Positions 1-6,957 of a stretch of DNA of 9,249 nt are shown here, one piece after another. This stretch comes from Lachnospiraceae bacterium. Its GTDB lineage: Bacteria; Bacillota; Clostridia; Lachnospirales; Lachnospiraceae. The stretch's first letter is position 1, and every line of letters starts with the position of its first letter. Location of the stretch: NCBI GenBank assembly GCA_024695225.1, contig JAILIO010000263.1:1-9249 (forward strand), given 5' to 3'. The notes beneath the pieces were generated by a model. The model saw only the letters and a list, made by a program, of their open reading frames with translations. It did not search any database and was not told the origin of the DNA. A program made the position numbers and the translations under genes.

Positions 1-6
1 ATATTT

Positions 7-10
7 GGAG
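7..10 (+). promoter_or_regulatory. Ribosome binding site for the CapA-family gene
   Basis: GGAG lies 8 bases upstream of the TTG at 19, a normal Shine-Dalgarno distance. It supports TTG as the real start, because translation from there begins directly with a lipoprotein signal peptide. Only 18 bases precede the gene in this window, so its promoter is not visible. Confidence 0.7.
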
Positions 11-18
11 ATAAGGTT

Positions 19-1509
19 TTGATCAAAAAAGATAGTTATAAAAAGGCGTGGATCCCGGCGGTTCTGATAGCATCACTCATGCTCTCTGCCTGCAGTGTCA
101 CAGGTGATGTGAAAAGCGGAAGAGAAGCCGGGGGAAATAAGGAAAACACGGCGGCGGAGATCCCCGGCAAAGAAGAGATCCCGGATGCGGGCGCAGGAAC
201 AGATACGGATGCGAGCGCAGATGCAGATGCGGGCACTGACACAGGAGCGGATGTAGATTCAGGCACAGATGCAGCCTCCGGGAAGGGGAGAGAAAATGAA
301 ACCACGGCTCCCGGGGAAAACAGGGAAGGTGATAAGAACACAGCCTCCGGGGAAGGTAATAGGAACACAGCCTCCGGGGAAATCGGCGAAGATAAAGAGA
401 CCACAGCCTCCGTGGGGACAAATGATGAGGCGGATTCCCCTGCAGGCAGAGTGGCTGCAGCCGAGGAACCGGCCCCTGCAGACACTGTGAGGATAGTGAT
501 GACAGGGGATGTGCTTATGCACGACAGGATCATTGCCGCAGGGAAGAATGAGGACGGCACATACGATTACAGCCGCATGTTTGAAAATGTACGGGGGGTC
601 ATAAGCGCTGCTGACATTGCCATCGTAAATCAGGAGACCATACTGGGCGGGGTGGAACTGGGGCTCAGCGGTTATCCCTCCTTCAACTCCCCGTACGAAG
701 TGGGAGACGCGGAGGCTGAAGCCGGCTTTGATGTGATCCTCCACGGCACCAATCACGCCCTGGACCGCAGCTTTAACGGAATACGTAACTGCGTATCCTT
801 TTGGGAGGAAAAGCATCCTGAGATCACATACCTGGGCATTCACGATGACAAGGAAGATACGGAGGACATATTTGTCACGGAATGCAAGGGGATAAAGATC
901 GCAATATTGAACTACACCTATGGCACCAACGGCATAAGACCGCCGGAGGGCCGGGAATACATAGTGGATATGCTGAAAGAGGACAGGGTCATTTCTGACC
1001 TGGACAGGGCTGAAGAAATGGCGGATATAACCGTGGTCTGCCCACACTGGGGGGAGGAATACAGCCTCGGGGTCTCTGATGAACAGCGCAGATGGACTGA
1101 TATATTCCTGGAACATGGGGCGGATCTTGTGATAGGGACCCATCCCCACGTGATAGAGCCCTTTGAAACCGTGGGGAACGGAAATGATAACATGCTGGTC
1201 TACTATTCTATAGGTAATTTCATAAATGCAACCTCCGGAGAAGGGGCTAAGGTGACACCCAGGATGGTGGGCGGGATAGCAGAGGCCGAGATAAAGAAAA
1301 ATGAAAACGGTGAAGCCTTTATTTGCGCAAATACGGTGATCCCCATAGTGTGCCATCTCACCAAAGATGATGCCACGGTGTATTATATGAACTCCTACAC
1401 GGAGGAGATGGCCTCTGAAAACCGCATAGTGAAGCAGAACCCGGAGTTTTCCCTGGAGAGCTGCAGGGATGTGGTCCGTGAGGTATGGGGGTCTGAGTAC
1501 GCTGAGTGA
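19..1509 (+). CDS. CapA-family (poly-gamma-glutamate synthesis type) lipoprotein
   Basis: Predicted surface lipoprotein of 496 residues starting at TTG. Residues 1-25 form a lipoprotein signal peptide: lysines, a hydrophobic core, then lipobox LSAC with Cys25 as the lipidation site. Residues 26-153 are a low-complexity stalk rich in Asp, Ala, Gly, Thr and Glu. From about residue 155 a CapA domain (calcineurin-like phosphatase fold) follows. Its expected motifs are visible: MTGDVLMHD (Asp164, His168), NQET (Asn204, Glu206), GTNHALD (Asn245, His246), PHWGEE (His343), GTHPHV (His375, His377) and YSIGNF. All likely metal-binding positions are therefore kept. CapA of Bacillus belongs to poly-gamma-glutamate capsule synthesis, but many clostridial CapA-like lipoproteins stand alone with unknown substrates, and no capB or capC is seen here. 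The exact function is unknown; fold and location are well supported. Confidence 0.9.
   Translation: MIKKDSYKKAWIPAVLIASLMLSACSVTGDVKSGREAGGNKENTAAEIPGKEEIPDAGAGTDTDASADADAGTDTGADVDSGTDAASGKGRENETTAPGENREGDKNTASGEGNRNTASGEIGEDKETTASVGTNDEADSPAGRVAAAEEPAPADTVRIVMTGDVLMHDRIIAAGKNEDGTYDYSRMFENVRGVISAADIAIVNQETILGGVELGLSGYPSFNSPYEVGDAEAEAGFDVILHGTNHALDRSFNGIRNCVSFWEEKHPEITYLGIHDDKEDTEDIFVTECKGIKIAILNYTYGTNGIRPPEGREYIVDMLKEDRVISDLDRAEEMADITVVCPHWGEEYSLGVSDEQRRWTDIFLEHGADLVIGTHPHVIEPFETVGNGNDNMLVYYSIGNFINATSGEGAKVTPRMVGGIAEAEIKKNENGEAFICANTVIPIVCHLTKDDATVYYMNSYTEEMASENRIVKQNPEFSLESCRDVVREVWGSEYAE
184..420 (+). repeat. Repetitive low-complexity stalk region in the CapA-family gene
   Basis: The stalk has two repeat types. 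Residues 56-88 are an Asp/Ala/Gly/Thr tract in which GTD recurs at residues 60, 72 and 82. Residues 96-133 carry TASGE-like units starting at Thr96 (TAPGE), Thr108, Thr117 and Thr129 (TASVG), spaced 12, 9 and 12 residues. In DNA the core CAGCCTCCGGGGAA recurs at 341 and 368 (27 bases apart), with diverged copies at 272, 305 and 404. All copies from 305 on stay in frame at multiples of 9 bases. The likely role is a flexible spacer that holds the catalytic domain away from the membrane; that role is inferred. Confidence 0.75.
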
Positions 1510-1616
1510 GATACAGGTCCTGAACCGGAGATGACGAGAGCCGGCAACAACTTCAAGGCATGGGGATACGGTATGTTTTGTGCGTGAGAACAGGGCCTGT
1601 TATGCAAAAATTGACC

Positions 1617-1647
1617 GTTGTGTTATAATGTTTCACAGTTTTTTTTT
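1617..1647 (+). terminator. Possible weak intrinsic terminator after the CapA-family gene
   Basis: A short inverted repeat TGTG (1619-1622) and CACA (1634-1637), extendable by two G-U pairs, is followed directly by nine Ts (1639-1647). The stem has only about 4-6 pairs with an 11-base loop, which is weak, and its loop overlaps an extended -10 promoter motif. The T run and its place 110-140 bases after the stop codon are the main support. Confidence 0.3.
1621..1629 (+). promoter_or_regulatory. Candidate extended -10 promoter for the GH3-PBP operon
   Basis: TGTTATAAT is a perfect sigma-A extended -10 element (TG, one base, TATAAT at 1624-1629). No good -35 box lies 16-18 bases upstream, which extended -10 promoters can tolerate. 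Transcription would start near 1636 and give a leader of about 125 bases before the ATG at 1762. The rest of the 1510-1761 gap holds no small ORF or riboswitch that I recognise; a small inverted repeat (TCCGG at 1704-1708 with CCGGA at 1721-1725) has no T run after it. Confidence 0.4.
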
Positions 1648-1761
1648 GACTTTTGGACCCCTTGTTCAGACAGAAATGAGTGGATATTTTTGAACAGTTG
1701 ATCTCCGGCAGGTTTAAGCACCGGAAGGAAGAGGCCTGTAAGGCATATAACATATAATATT

Positions 1762-3255
1762 ATGAGAGAATACAAAGAAGACAGGAACTCCGGTTCCGAT
1801 GAGAGGATCAGGACCGCGGATCCCGAAAAAAAAGACAGGACCCGGGATCCCGAATACAGGGACAGGACTGTCAGCCCTGATGGGAAAGACAGGATCTCCG
1901 ATGATGATGCGGAGGAGAGAAGACTTGAGAGAAGGCGCAGACATAAAAGAGAGCAGCTGATATCAGTGATCGTGCTGCTTTTGATCATATCTGTAGTGGC
2001 GGTACTGGTGTCCTTTGGGGTGTCCGGGATTGTCAAATATCTGAACAAAAACCCCATATCCTTTAGCTTTGGAAAGAATTCTGCGGAAACCACGGTTTCC
2101 ACTGAAGGTGAGAGCGCCTTGTCCGGTGAGAGCGCAGCGCCCGAGACCCACGTGACTCTCGAGGCTCCTGTGGCCACAGAGTCCGCTTCCGCAGAAGAGA
2201 CTGAAACCGATTATCTCTCGGAGGTTGTGGAACAGTCTGTGTCCCAGATGACACTGGAAGAGAAGGTTTCCGGGCTCTTTATACTCACACCGGAACAGCT
2301 TACCGGTGTCTCGAAGGCCATAAAGGTGGGTGACAAAACAAAGGAAGCCCTGTCGAAGTTCCATCCCGGAGGCATAGTCTATCAGGGAAAGAACATAACA
2401 GACCGGGAACAGATAACACAGATGATAGCGGATACGGAAGCTGTGAGCAAATATCCTTTATTTATATGTGTGACCGAGGAGGGCGGAAATGAAAGCCCCG
2501 TGTCTTCAGCACTTCAGGATCTCACAGAGGCTTCGGATGAAAGGTCTTCGGAAAATGCAGCCGACGCCATGAACGCAGGCAGAGCAATAGGATCCTATCT
2601 CAGTGAGATAGGGTTCAATATGGACCTTGCCCCGGTGGCGGATCTGGTGACCGAGGAAGCAGGGAAAGAATCCGCCGCAAGATCCTACGGTTCAGACCCC
2701 GCCCATGTGACGGAGATGATCTCTTCCGCAGTAAACGGGCTCCAGTCCGGAGGAGTCGGCGCCTGCGCAAAATATTTCCCCGGAATGGGTGACTCCCTTG
2801 GAAAGGGGGATCATGTGGTCATAGAAAAGACTGCAGAGGAACTAAAGCAAAGCGATATCCTGCCCTTTGAAGCCGCCATAGCAAACGGTGTGACCGCCAT
2901 AATGATCTCCAATGCCTGTTACACCGGCATAGACAGCGAGGAGATCCCCGCATCCCTTTCCTCTTCCATTATAAAGGGAATGCTCAGGGAGGAACTGGGT
3001 TTTGAAGGGATAGTGATAACAGGCGATCTGAGTGAAAAGGCTGTATCCTCTTCATATGAAAGCGGTGAGGCCGCGGTGATGGCGCTGAAGGCGGGAGCTG
3101 ACATGCTGTTTATACCCGAAAATTACGAAAAAGCATATGAAGCGGTTCTTGCAGCAGTGCAGTCAGGGGAAATAAGCGAGGAAGACATAAACACTTCCAT
3201 CCGGCGTATATACAGAGTAAAATGCAGCTCAGAGGTATCAAACCTGTCGCAATAA
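1762..3255 (+). CDS. Membrane-anchored GH3 (NagZ-like) protein with altered active site
   Basis: A 497-residue protein of the glycoside hydrolase family 3 N-terminal fold, related to beta-N-acetylhexosaminidase NagZ. Residues 1-65 are a highly charged cytoplasmic tail with five 9-residue repeats; 66-91 are one membrane helix; 100-150 are a Ser/Glu/Thr-rich linker; about 152-490 is the GH3 barrel, expected outside the membrane. Family landmarks include MTLEEKV, PGGIVYQGKN, FNMDLAPVADL, ARSYGSDP, the KYFPG stretch at 337-341, PFEAAI and a final IRRIYRVK. Active-site motifs differ from my memory of the family: DEEGGR reads TEEGGN (Thr238, Asn243), KHFPGHG reads KYFPGMG (337-343), the Asp-x-His dyad reads Asp350-His351 with no residue between, and the nucleophile in ITDSL reads ITGDL (Gly421, Asp422). 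It may be inactive or have another activity. The ATG has no clear Shine-Dalgarno sequence, but no other ATG, GTG or TTG is in frame back to the stop at 1699. A class A PBP follows 18 bases later. Confidence 0.85.
   Translation: MREYKEDRNSGSDERIRTADPEKKDRTRDPEYRDRTVSPDGKDRISDDDAEERRLERRRRHKREQLISVIVLLLIISVVAVLVSFGVSGIVKYLNKNPISFSFGKNSAETTVSTEGESALSGESAAPETHVTLEAPVATESASAEETETDYLSEVVEQSVSQMTLEEKVSGLFILTPEQLTGVSKAIKVGDKTKEALSKFHPGGIVYQGKNITDREQITQMIADTEAVSKYPLFICVTEEGGNESPVSSALQDLTEASDERSSENAADAMNAGRAIGSYLSEIGFNMDLAPVADLVTEEAGKESAARSYGSDPAHVTEMISSAVNGLQSGGVGACAKYFPGMGDSLGKGDHVVIEKTAEELKQSDILPFEAAIANGVTAIMISNACYTGIDSEEIPASLSSSIIKGMLREELGFEGIVITGDLSEKAVSSSYESGEAAVMALKAGADMLFIPENYEKAYEAVLAAVQSGEISEEDINTSIRRIYRVKCSSEVSNLSQ
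1782..1916 (+). repeat. Five tandem 27-base units encoding a 9-residue cytoplasmic repeat
   Basis: CAGGA recurs at 1782, 1809, 1836, 1863 and 1890, exactly 27 bases apart each time. The second and third copies are closest, sharing GGATCCCGAA after the CAGGAC core; the outer copies are diverged. The units encode residues 7-51 of the GH3-like protein as five 9-mers: DRNSGSDER, IRTADPEKK, DRTRDPEYR, DRTVSPDGK and DRISDDDAE, consensus DRTxxPExR. The tail precedes the single membrane helix and is followed by a strongly basic stretch (residues 53-63), so it should lie in the cytoplasm. Its function is unknown. Confidence 0.85.
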
Positions 3256-3261
3256 AGAAAG

Positions 3262-3266
3262 AAGGA
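3262..3266 (+). promoter_or_regulatory. Ribosome binding site deciding the TTG start of the class A PBP
   Basis: AAGGA sits 7 bases before the TTG at 3274 within the 18-base gap after the GH3-like gene. It fixes the TTG as start, because no ATG lies nearby and the protein then begins with a short basic tail and a membrane helix, as class A PBPs do. Confidence 0.7.
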
Positions 3267-3273
3267 AAGACTT

Positions 3274-5979
3274 TTGTCAAATTACGGAAAAAACGGCTTA
3301 ATACAGAGACGCCGGCAGTTAAACTCGCTGCAGACCAAGTTTGGACGTAAAGCTTCGCTGATCGCTTTTGAAGCTGCGGTCCTGTTCCTGACTGCGGCCA
3401 TAATAATGGGATGTGCCTGCGGCGTCGGCATATTTAAAGGTATACTGGCATCAGCCCCGGACATAGGAAATATAGACGTGACGCCCTCCGGATATTCCAC
3501 ATTTGTGTATGATGTCCAGGGCAATCAGACGGCAAAACTGGTCTCCACGGATTCAAACCGGATACCCGTTGCCATGTCACAGGTGCCTGAGAATCTCTGC
3601 AACGCATTTGTGGCCATCGAGGATGAACGGTATTACCAGCATAACGGCATAGATATCAAGGGAATAATAAGGGCCGGTGTGAACGGCATCACCAGCGGCA
3701 ATTTCGATCAGGGCGCCAGTACCATAACCCAGCAGCTGATCAAGAACAATGTGTTCACACAGTGGGCAAGCGGTGAGACATTCACCGAGAAGGTGAAGAG
3801 AAAGATCCAGGAACAGTACCTTGCGGTGGAACTCGAGAAGACCATGAGCAAGGAAGATATCCTGATCAATTATATGAATTCCATAAACCTGGGGCAGAAC
3901 ACCCTGGGTGTCCAGGCGGCGGCCCTGAGATATTTCAATAAGGACGTCTCCACACTGAACCTGTCGGAATGCGCAGTCATCGCCGGCATCACCCAGAATC
4001 CTTCCAGATACAATCCCATATCCCACCCGGAAAAAAATGCGGAGCGCAGGGAGAGAGTGCTGAACAAAATGCTGGATCTGGGTTTCATCACACAGGCTGA
4101 ATACGATGAGGCCATAAATGATGATGTGTATTCAAGGATTCAGGAAGTGGACACGAAGACAACCGATGACACCATCAATTCCTATTTCGTGGATGCTCTT
4201 ACGGACGATGTGCTGAACGACCTCATCGCCATAGGGTACACCGAGACCCAGGCTTATACTCTTCTGTACAGCGGCGGGCTTAAGATATATTCCACCCAGG
4301 ATTCAGACATACAGAAGATCTGTGACAGTGTATGCATGGATGAGAGCAATTTCCCCGCAGACACAAAGTGGTACCTGAATTACAGGCTCACCCTTGAGAG
4401 GGCAAACGGTGAGGAAGAAAATGTCTCCACCGAGATGTTCAGGAATTACTACAAGGGGGTGAAGGGCAGCTCTTATAACCTGATCTACAGTTCACAGGAC
4501 GATGCTTATGCGGATATCGAGGCATACAAAGCAGATATACTGGGAAGCGGTGACAAGGTGGTGGCGGAAAACATATCCATGACACCACAGCCCCAGATAT
4601 CCTTCACCATCGAAGACCAGGCCACAGGTGAAGTGCTGGCCATGGTTGGAGGACGCGGTGCAAAGAACGCCAGCAGGACTCTGAACCGTGCCACGGATAC
4701 AAAGAGACAGCCCGGCTCCACATTCAAGATCGTATCCACCTATGCTCCGGCACTGGACAGCGCAGGGATGACTCTTGCGGATGTGCAGATCGATCAGCCC
4801 TATTCCTATAACAACGGCAAGCCCGTGAAAAACGCTGACGGAAAGTTCAGAGGACTCACCACTTTGCGGGAAGGTATAAGAGATTCCGTGAATATCGTTG
4901 CGGTGAAGACACTGACTCAGATCACTCCCCAGCTGGGCTTTGAATATCTGAGGAATTTCGGTTTCACAACTCTGGTTGAGAGCAGGAAGAGCAGTGATGG
5001 CACAGTGTATTCCGATATCCAGCAGGCACTGGCCCTGGGTGGTCTCACAGACGGCGTGACAAATGAGGAACTGAACGCAGCATACGCATGTATCGCAAAT
5101 AACGGGGTATATATCAAACCCAGGCTTTATACCAAGATAGTGGACCACGACGGGAATGTGGTGGTGGATAATACGGAGCCGGATACCAGGAGGGTGCTGA
5201 AGGAGACTACGGCATGGCTCCTGACCAGCGCCATGCAGGATGTTGTAAATGCAGGAACAGGTGTGAGATGTAATTTCGGCACCACCGCCATAGCGGGAAA
5301 GACGGGTACCACCTCTTCCTACAACGACTCCTGGTTTGCAGGCTACACAACCTATTACACGGCCACCAGCTGGGCAGGCTATGACAACAATGTGGACCTG
5401 ACCTCAAGCGATGAGAAGAATCTGGCCAAAAATATCTGGAGAAAATGTATGGAACAGATCCATGCAGGCCTTCCCTCCACACATTTCCCTGCGGCCCCTG
5501 CCGGGATCGTGGCGGCCAATGTGTGTCATTATTCCGGGAAACGTCCTGTCGCGGGTCTGTGTGACGCGGATCTGAGAACGGAATATTTTGCCGAGGGCAC
5601 TGTGCCCCAGACCAGCTGTGATGTCCATTATCAGGGATATCTCTGTGCTGTGGACGGATGCACCGCAACAGAGATGTGTCCTTTTAAACACTGGGGTGTG
5701 CTGCTTAAACTTCCCCAGGAGGATCCCTCTGTGCTGGCCGGGTCCTCCACAACTGTCATGGCGACGGATGAGAACGGAAACCCTGTCTTTGTGACCGCAG
5801 GATCTCAGACGTGCCATCACAATGCGGCATTCTTTGCCACCCCGGGATATGAGAATACCATTGCCCAGGAACAGGCAGCTCTGGCGGCCAGCGGGTCCAA
5901 TATAACGGCAGACCTGCAGCAGGCCCAGCCTGCGGCCCAGATACCTCAGGCCCAGGAAGGCGGGGAACCCGTAGGATAA
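3274..5979 (+). CDS. Class A penicillin-binding protein (PBP1a-type, bifunctional)
   Basis: A 901-residue bifunctional peptidoglycan synthase: it polymerises lipid II glycan chains and cross-links stem peptides outside the membrane. A basic cytoplasmic tail (1-27) and one membrane helix (about 28-55) come first. The GT51 glycosyltransferase domain follows, with EDERYYQHNGID (catalytic Glu116), GASTITQQ, RKIQEQ (second Glu, 180) and ILINYMNSINLG. The transpeptidase domain has all three active-site motifs: STFK (Ser482 nucleophile, Lys485), SVN (538-540) and KTGT (676-679). The C-terminal 150 residues contain seven cysteines (751, 763, 782, 791, 796, 802, 847) and end in an Ala/Gln/Pro-rich tail; no PASTA domain is recognised. 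Start TTG with a good ribosome binding site. It lies 18 bases after the GH3-like gene, so the two are probably co-transcribed. No sign of inactivation. Confidence 0.96.
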   Translation: MSNYGKNGLIQRRRQLNSLQTKFGRKASLIAFEAAVLFLTAAIIMGCACGVGIFKGILASAPDIGNIDVTPSGYSTFVYDVQGNQTAKLVSTDSNRIPVAMSQVPENLCNAFVAIEDERYYQHNGIDIKGIIRAGVNGITSGNFDQGASTITQQLIKNNVFTQWASGETFTEKVKRKIQEQYLAVELEKTMSKEDILINYMNSINLGQNTLGVQAAALRYFNKDVSTLNLSECAVIAGITQNPSRYNPISHPEKNAERRERVLNKMLDLGFITQAEYDEAINDDVYSRIQEVDTKTTDDTINSYFVDALTDDVLNDLIAIGYTETQAYTLLYSGGLKIYSTQDSDIQKICDSVCMDESNFPADTKWYLNYRLTLERANGEEENVSTEMFRNYYKGVKGSSYNLIYSSQDDAYADIEAYKADILGSGDKVVAENISMTPQPQISFTIEDQATGEVLAMVGGRGAKNASRTLNRATDTKRQPGSTFKIVSTYAPALDSAGMTLADVQIDQPYSYNNGKPVKNADGKFRGLTTLREGIRDSVNIVAVKTLTQITPQLGFEYLRNFGFTTLVESRKSSDGTVYSDIQQALALGGLTDGVTNEELNAAYACIANNGVYIKPRLYTKIVDHDGNVVVDNTEPDTRRVLKETTAWLLTSAMQDVVNAGTGVRCNFGTTAIAGKTGTTSSYNDSWFAGYTTYYTATSWAGYDNNVDLTSSDEKNLAKNIWRKCMEQIHAGLPSTHFPAAPAGIVAANVCHYSGKRPVAGLCDADLRTEYFAEGTVPQTSCDVHYQGYLCAVDGCTATEMCPFKHWGVLLKLPQEDPSVLAGSSTTVMATDENGNPVFVTAGSQTCHHNAAFFATPGYENTIAQEQAALAASGSNITADLQQAQPAAQIPQAQEGGEPVG

Positions 5980-6093
5980 TACAGATAAAGACTGAAAGAT
6001 CCGGGAAGAGAGAAAACCAGCAGCAAAAGGCAGGCATAACCGGGTGGAAAGCGCGTAGGATAGTGCCAGGTGTGATTTCAATGAGGAGGGACC
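5980..6093 (+). other. Intergenic gap between the PBP gene and metF
   Basis: These 114 bases hold no ORF, no hairpin followed by a T run, and no convincing -35/-10 pair. I looked for SAM (S-box) and cobalamin riboswitch patterns, which would suit metF-metH, and saw none. A 9-base direct repeat CGTAGGATA occurs at 5970-5978 and 6054-6062 and may be chance. With no terminator visible, read-through from the PBP gene into metF is possible. Confidence 0.5.
6084..6089 (+). promoter_or_regulatory. Strong ribosome binding site for metF
   Basis: AGGAGG, a perfect Shine-Dalgarno core, ends 4 bases before the ATG at 6094. It is the best ribosome binding site in the window, in contrast with the weak or absent sites before the GH3-like gene and metH. 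Confidence 0.85.
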
Positions 6094-6957
6094 ATGAAGA
6101 TAAGTGAGTTTTACAAAGACCATAAACCCGCCATTTCTTTTGAGATTTTTCCGCCCAAGAGGGATTCCTATCTGAAGGATATCGAGCCCACAGTAGAGAT
6201 ACTGGCGGATCTGAAACCTGACTATATCAGCATCACCTTCGGGGCAGGGGGATCTGTTGCGGACAACAGGACCATTGACATTGCCCGCCTGATAAAAGAA
6301 AAATACCATGTGGAACCTATGGTGCATATGACATGTCTCAATTATGACAAAAATGAGATCGATCTCTTCGCCCGGCAGATGGAAGAGTACGGCATGGAAA
6401 ATGTTCTGGCTCTCAGGGGAGACAGGAGAGAAGGCGTCCCCGAAAAGCACGATTTCAAATATGCAAATGAACTCACGGATTATCTGGTGTCAGGAGGCCA
6501 TGATTTCTGCATAGCAGGCGGATGCTATCCGGAAGGCCATCCTGAGTGCCAGGATAAAGAAAAGGATATACTGAACCTGAAAAAGAAGGTGGATGCGGGG
6601 GATTCACTCCTGATATCCCAGCTTTTCTTCGACAACAGGTTCTTTTACGATTTCCTGAGCCTGGCCAGAAAGACCGGTATAAACGTGCCCATCACACCGG
6701 GGATCATGCCTGTGATAAATAAGGCCCAGATCGAGAGGATGACTGTGACCTGCGGCGCGAGCCTTCCCCCCAGGTTCAGGCGCATAATGGATCGCTACGG
6801 GGATAACAAGGAAGGGCTTTTTGACGCCGGAATGGCTTATCTGGTGAGTCAGGCCATCGACCTTCTGGCAAATGATGTGGACGGCATCCACCTCTACAGC
6901 ATGAACAGACCGGATGTTGCAAGAAGACTGGTGGACAGTCTTAAGAACCTTGTCTGA
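6094..6957 (+). CDS. metF: 5,10-methylenetetrahydrofolate reductase
   Basis: A 287-residue flavoprotein of about normal length for bacterial MetF (roughly 290-300). It reduces 5,10-methylene-tetrahydrofolate to 5-methyl-tetrahydrofolate in the cytoplasm, supplying the methyl donor for methionine synthesis. Motifs in order: SFEIFPPKRD with Glu17 matching the catalytic Glu28 of E. coli MetF; SITFGAGGS; MVHMTCLNYDK; LALRGD with Asp110 matching E. coli Asp120 near the flavin; FCIAGGCYPEGHPE; LKKKVDAGDSLLISQLFFDN; ITPGIMPV; and a final HLYSMNRP. The frame is intact. Its last 8 bases overlap the proposed start of metH, so the two should be translationally coupled and their products act one after the other. 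No metV-like partner, found beside metF in acetogens, is seen here. Confidence 0.96.
   Translation: MKISEFYKDHKPAISFEIFPPKRDSYLKDIEPTVEILADLKPDYISITFGAGGSVADNRTIDIARLIKEKYHVEPMVHMTCLNYDKNEIDLFARQMEEYGMENVLALRGDRREGVPEKHDFKYANELTDYLVSGGHDFCIAGGCYPEGHPECQDKEKDILNLKKKVDAGDSLLISQLFFDNRFFYDFLSLARKTGINVPITPGIMPVINKAQIERMTVTCGASLPPRFRRIMDRYGDNKEGLFDAGMAYLVSQAIDLLANDVDGIHLYSMNRPDVARRLVDSLKNLV

Noticed and set aside
259..1356. Long antisense open frame of 365 codons opposite the CapA-family gene
   Set aside because: It has no recognisable motif and sits entirely opposite a well-supported gene; the biased codon positions of that gene explain the absence of stops.
1589..1601. Inverted repeat AACAG/CTGTT as a terminator of the CapA-family gene
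   Set aside because: The stem is only 5 pairs with a 3-base loop and no T run follows on either strand.
1611..1629. TTGACC (1611-1616) and TATAAT (1624-1629) as a -35/-10 pair
   Set aside because: They are only 7 bases apart instead of about 17, so they cannot act together; the TATAAT was kept as an extended -10 motif.
1753..1758. TATAAT just before the GH3-like ATG as a promoter
   Set aside because: Transcription would begin after the start codon and no -35 box is present; it is probably part of an AT-rich translation start region.
5970..6062. Direct repeat CGTAGGATA at 5970 and 6054 as an attachment site or mobile-element footprint
   Set aside because: It is only 9 bases long, one copy overlaps the PBP stop codon, and no mobile gene lies between the copies.
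5980..6093. SAM or cobalamin riboswitch upstream of metF-metH
   Set aside because: The gap is short and I could not find the conserved cores or the required pairing; a covariance-model search would settle it.
5404..6450. Antisense open frame of 348 codons spanning the PBP end and the metF start
   Set aside because: It crosses two confident genes and their gap and has no family signature.
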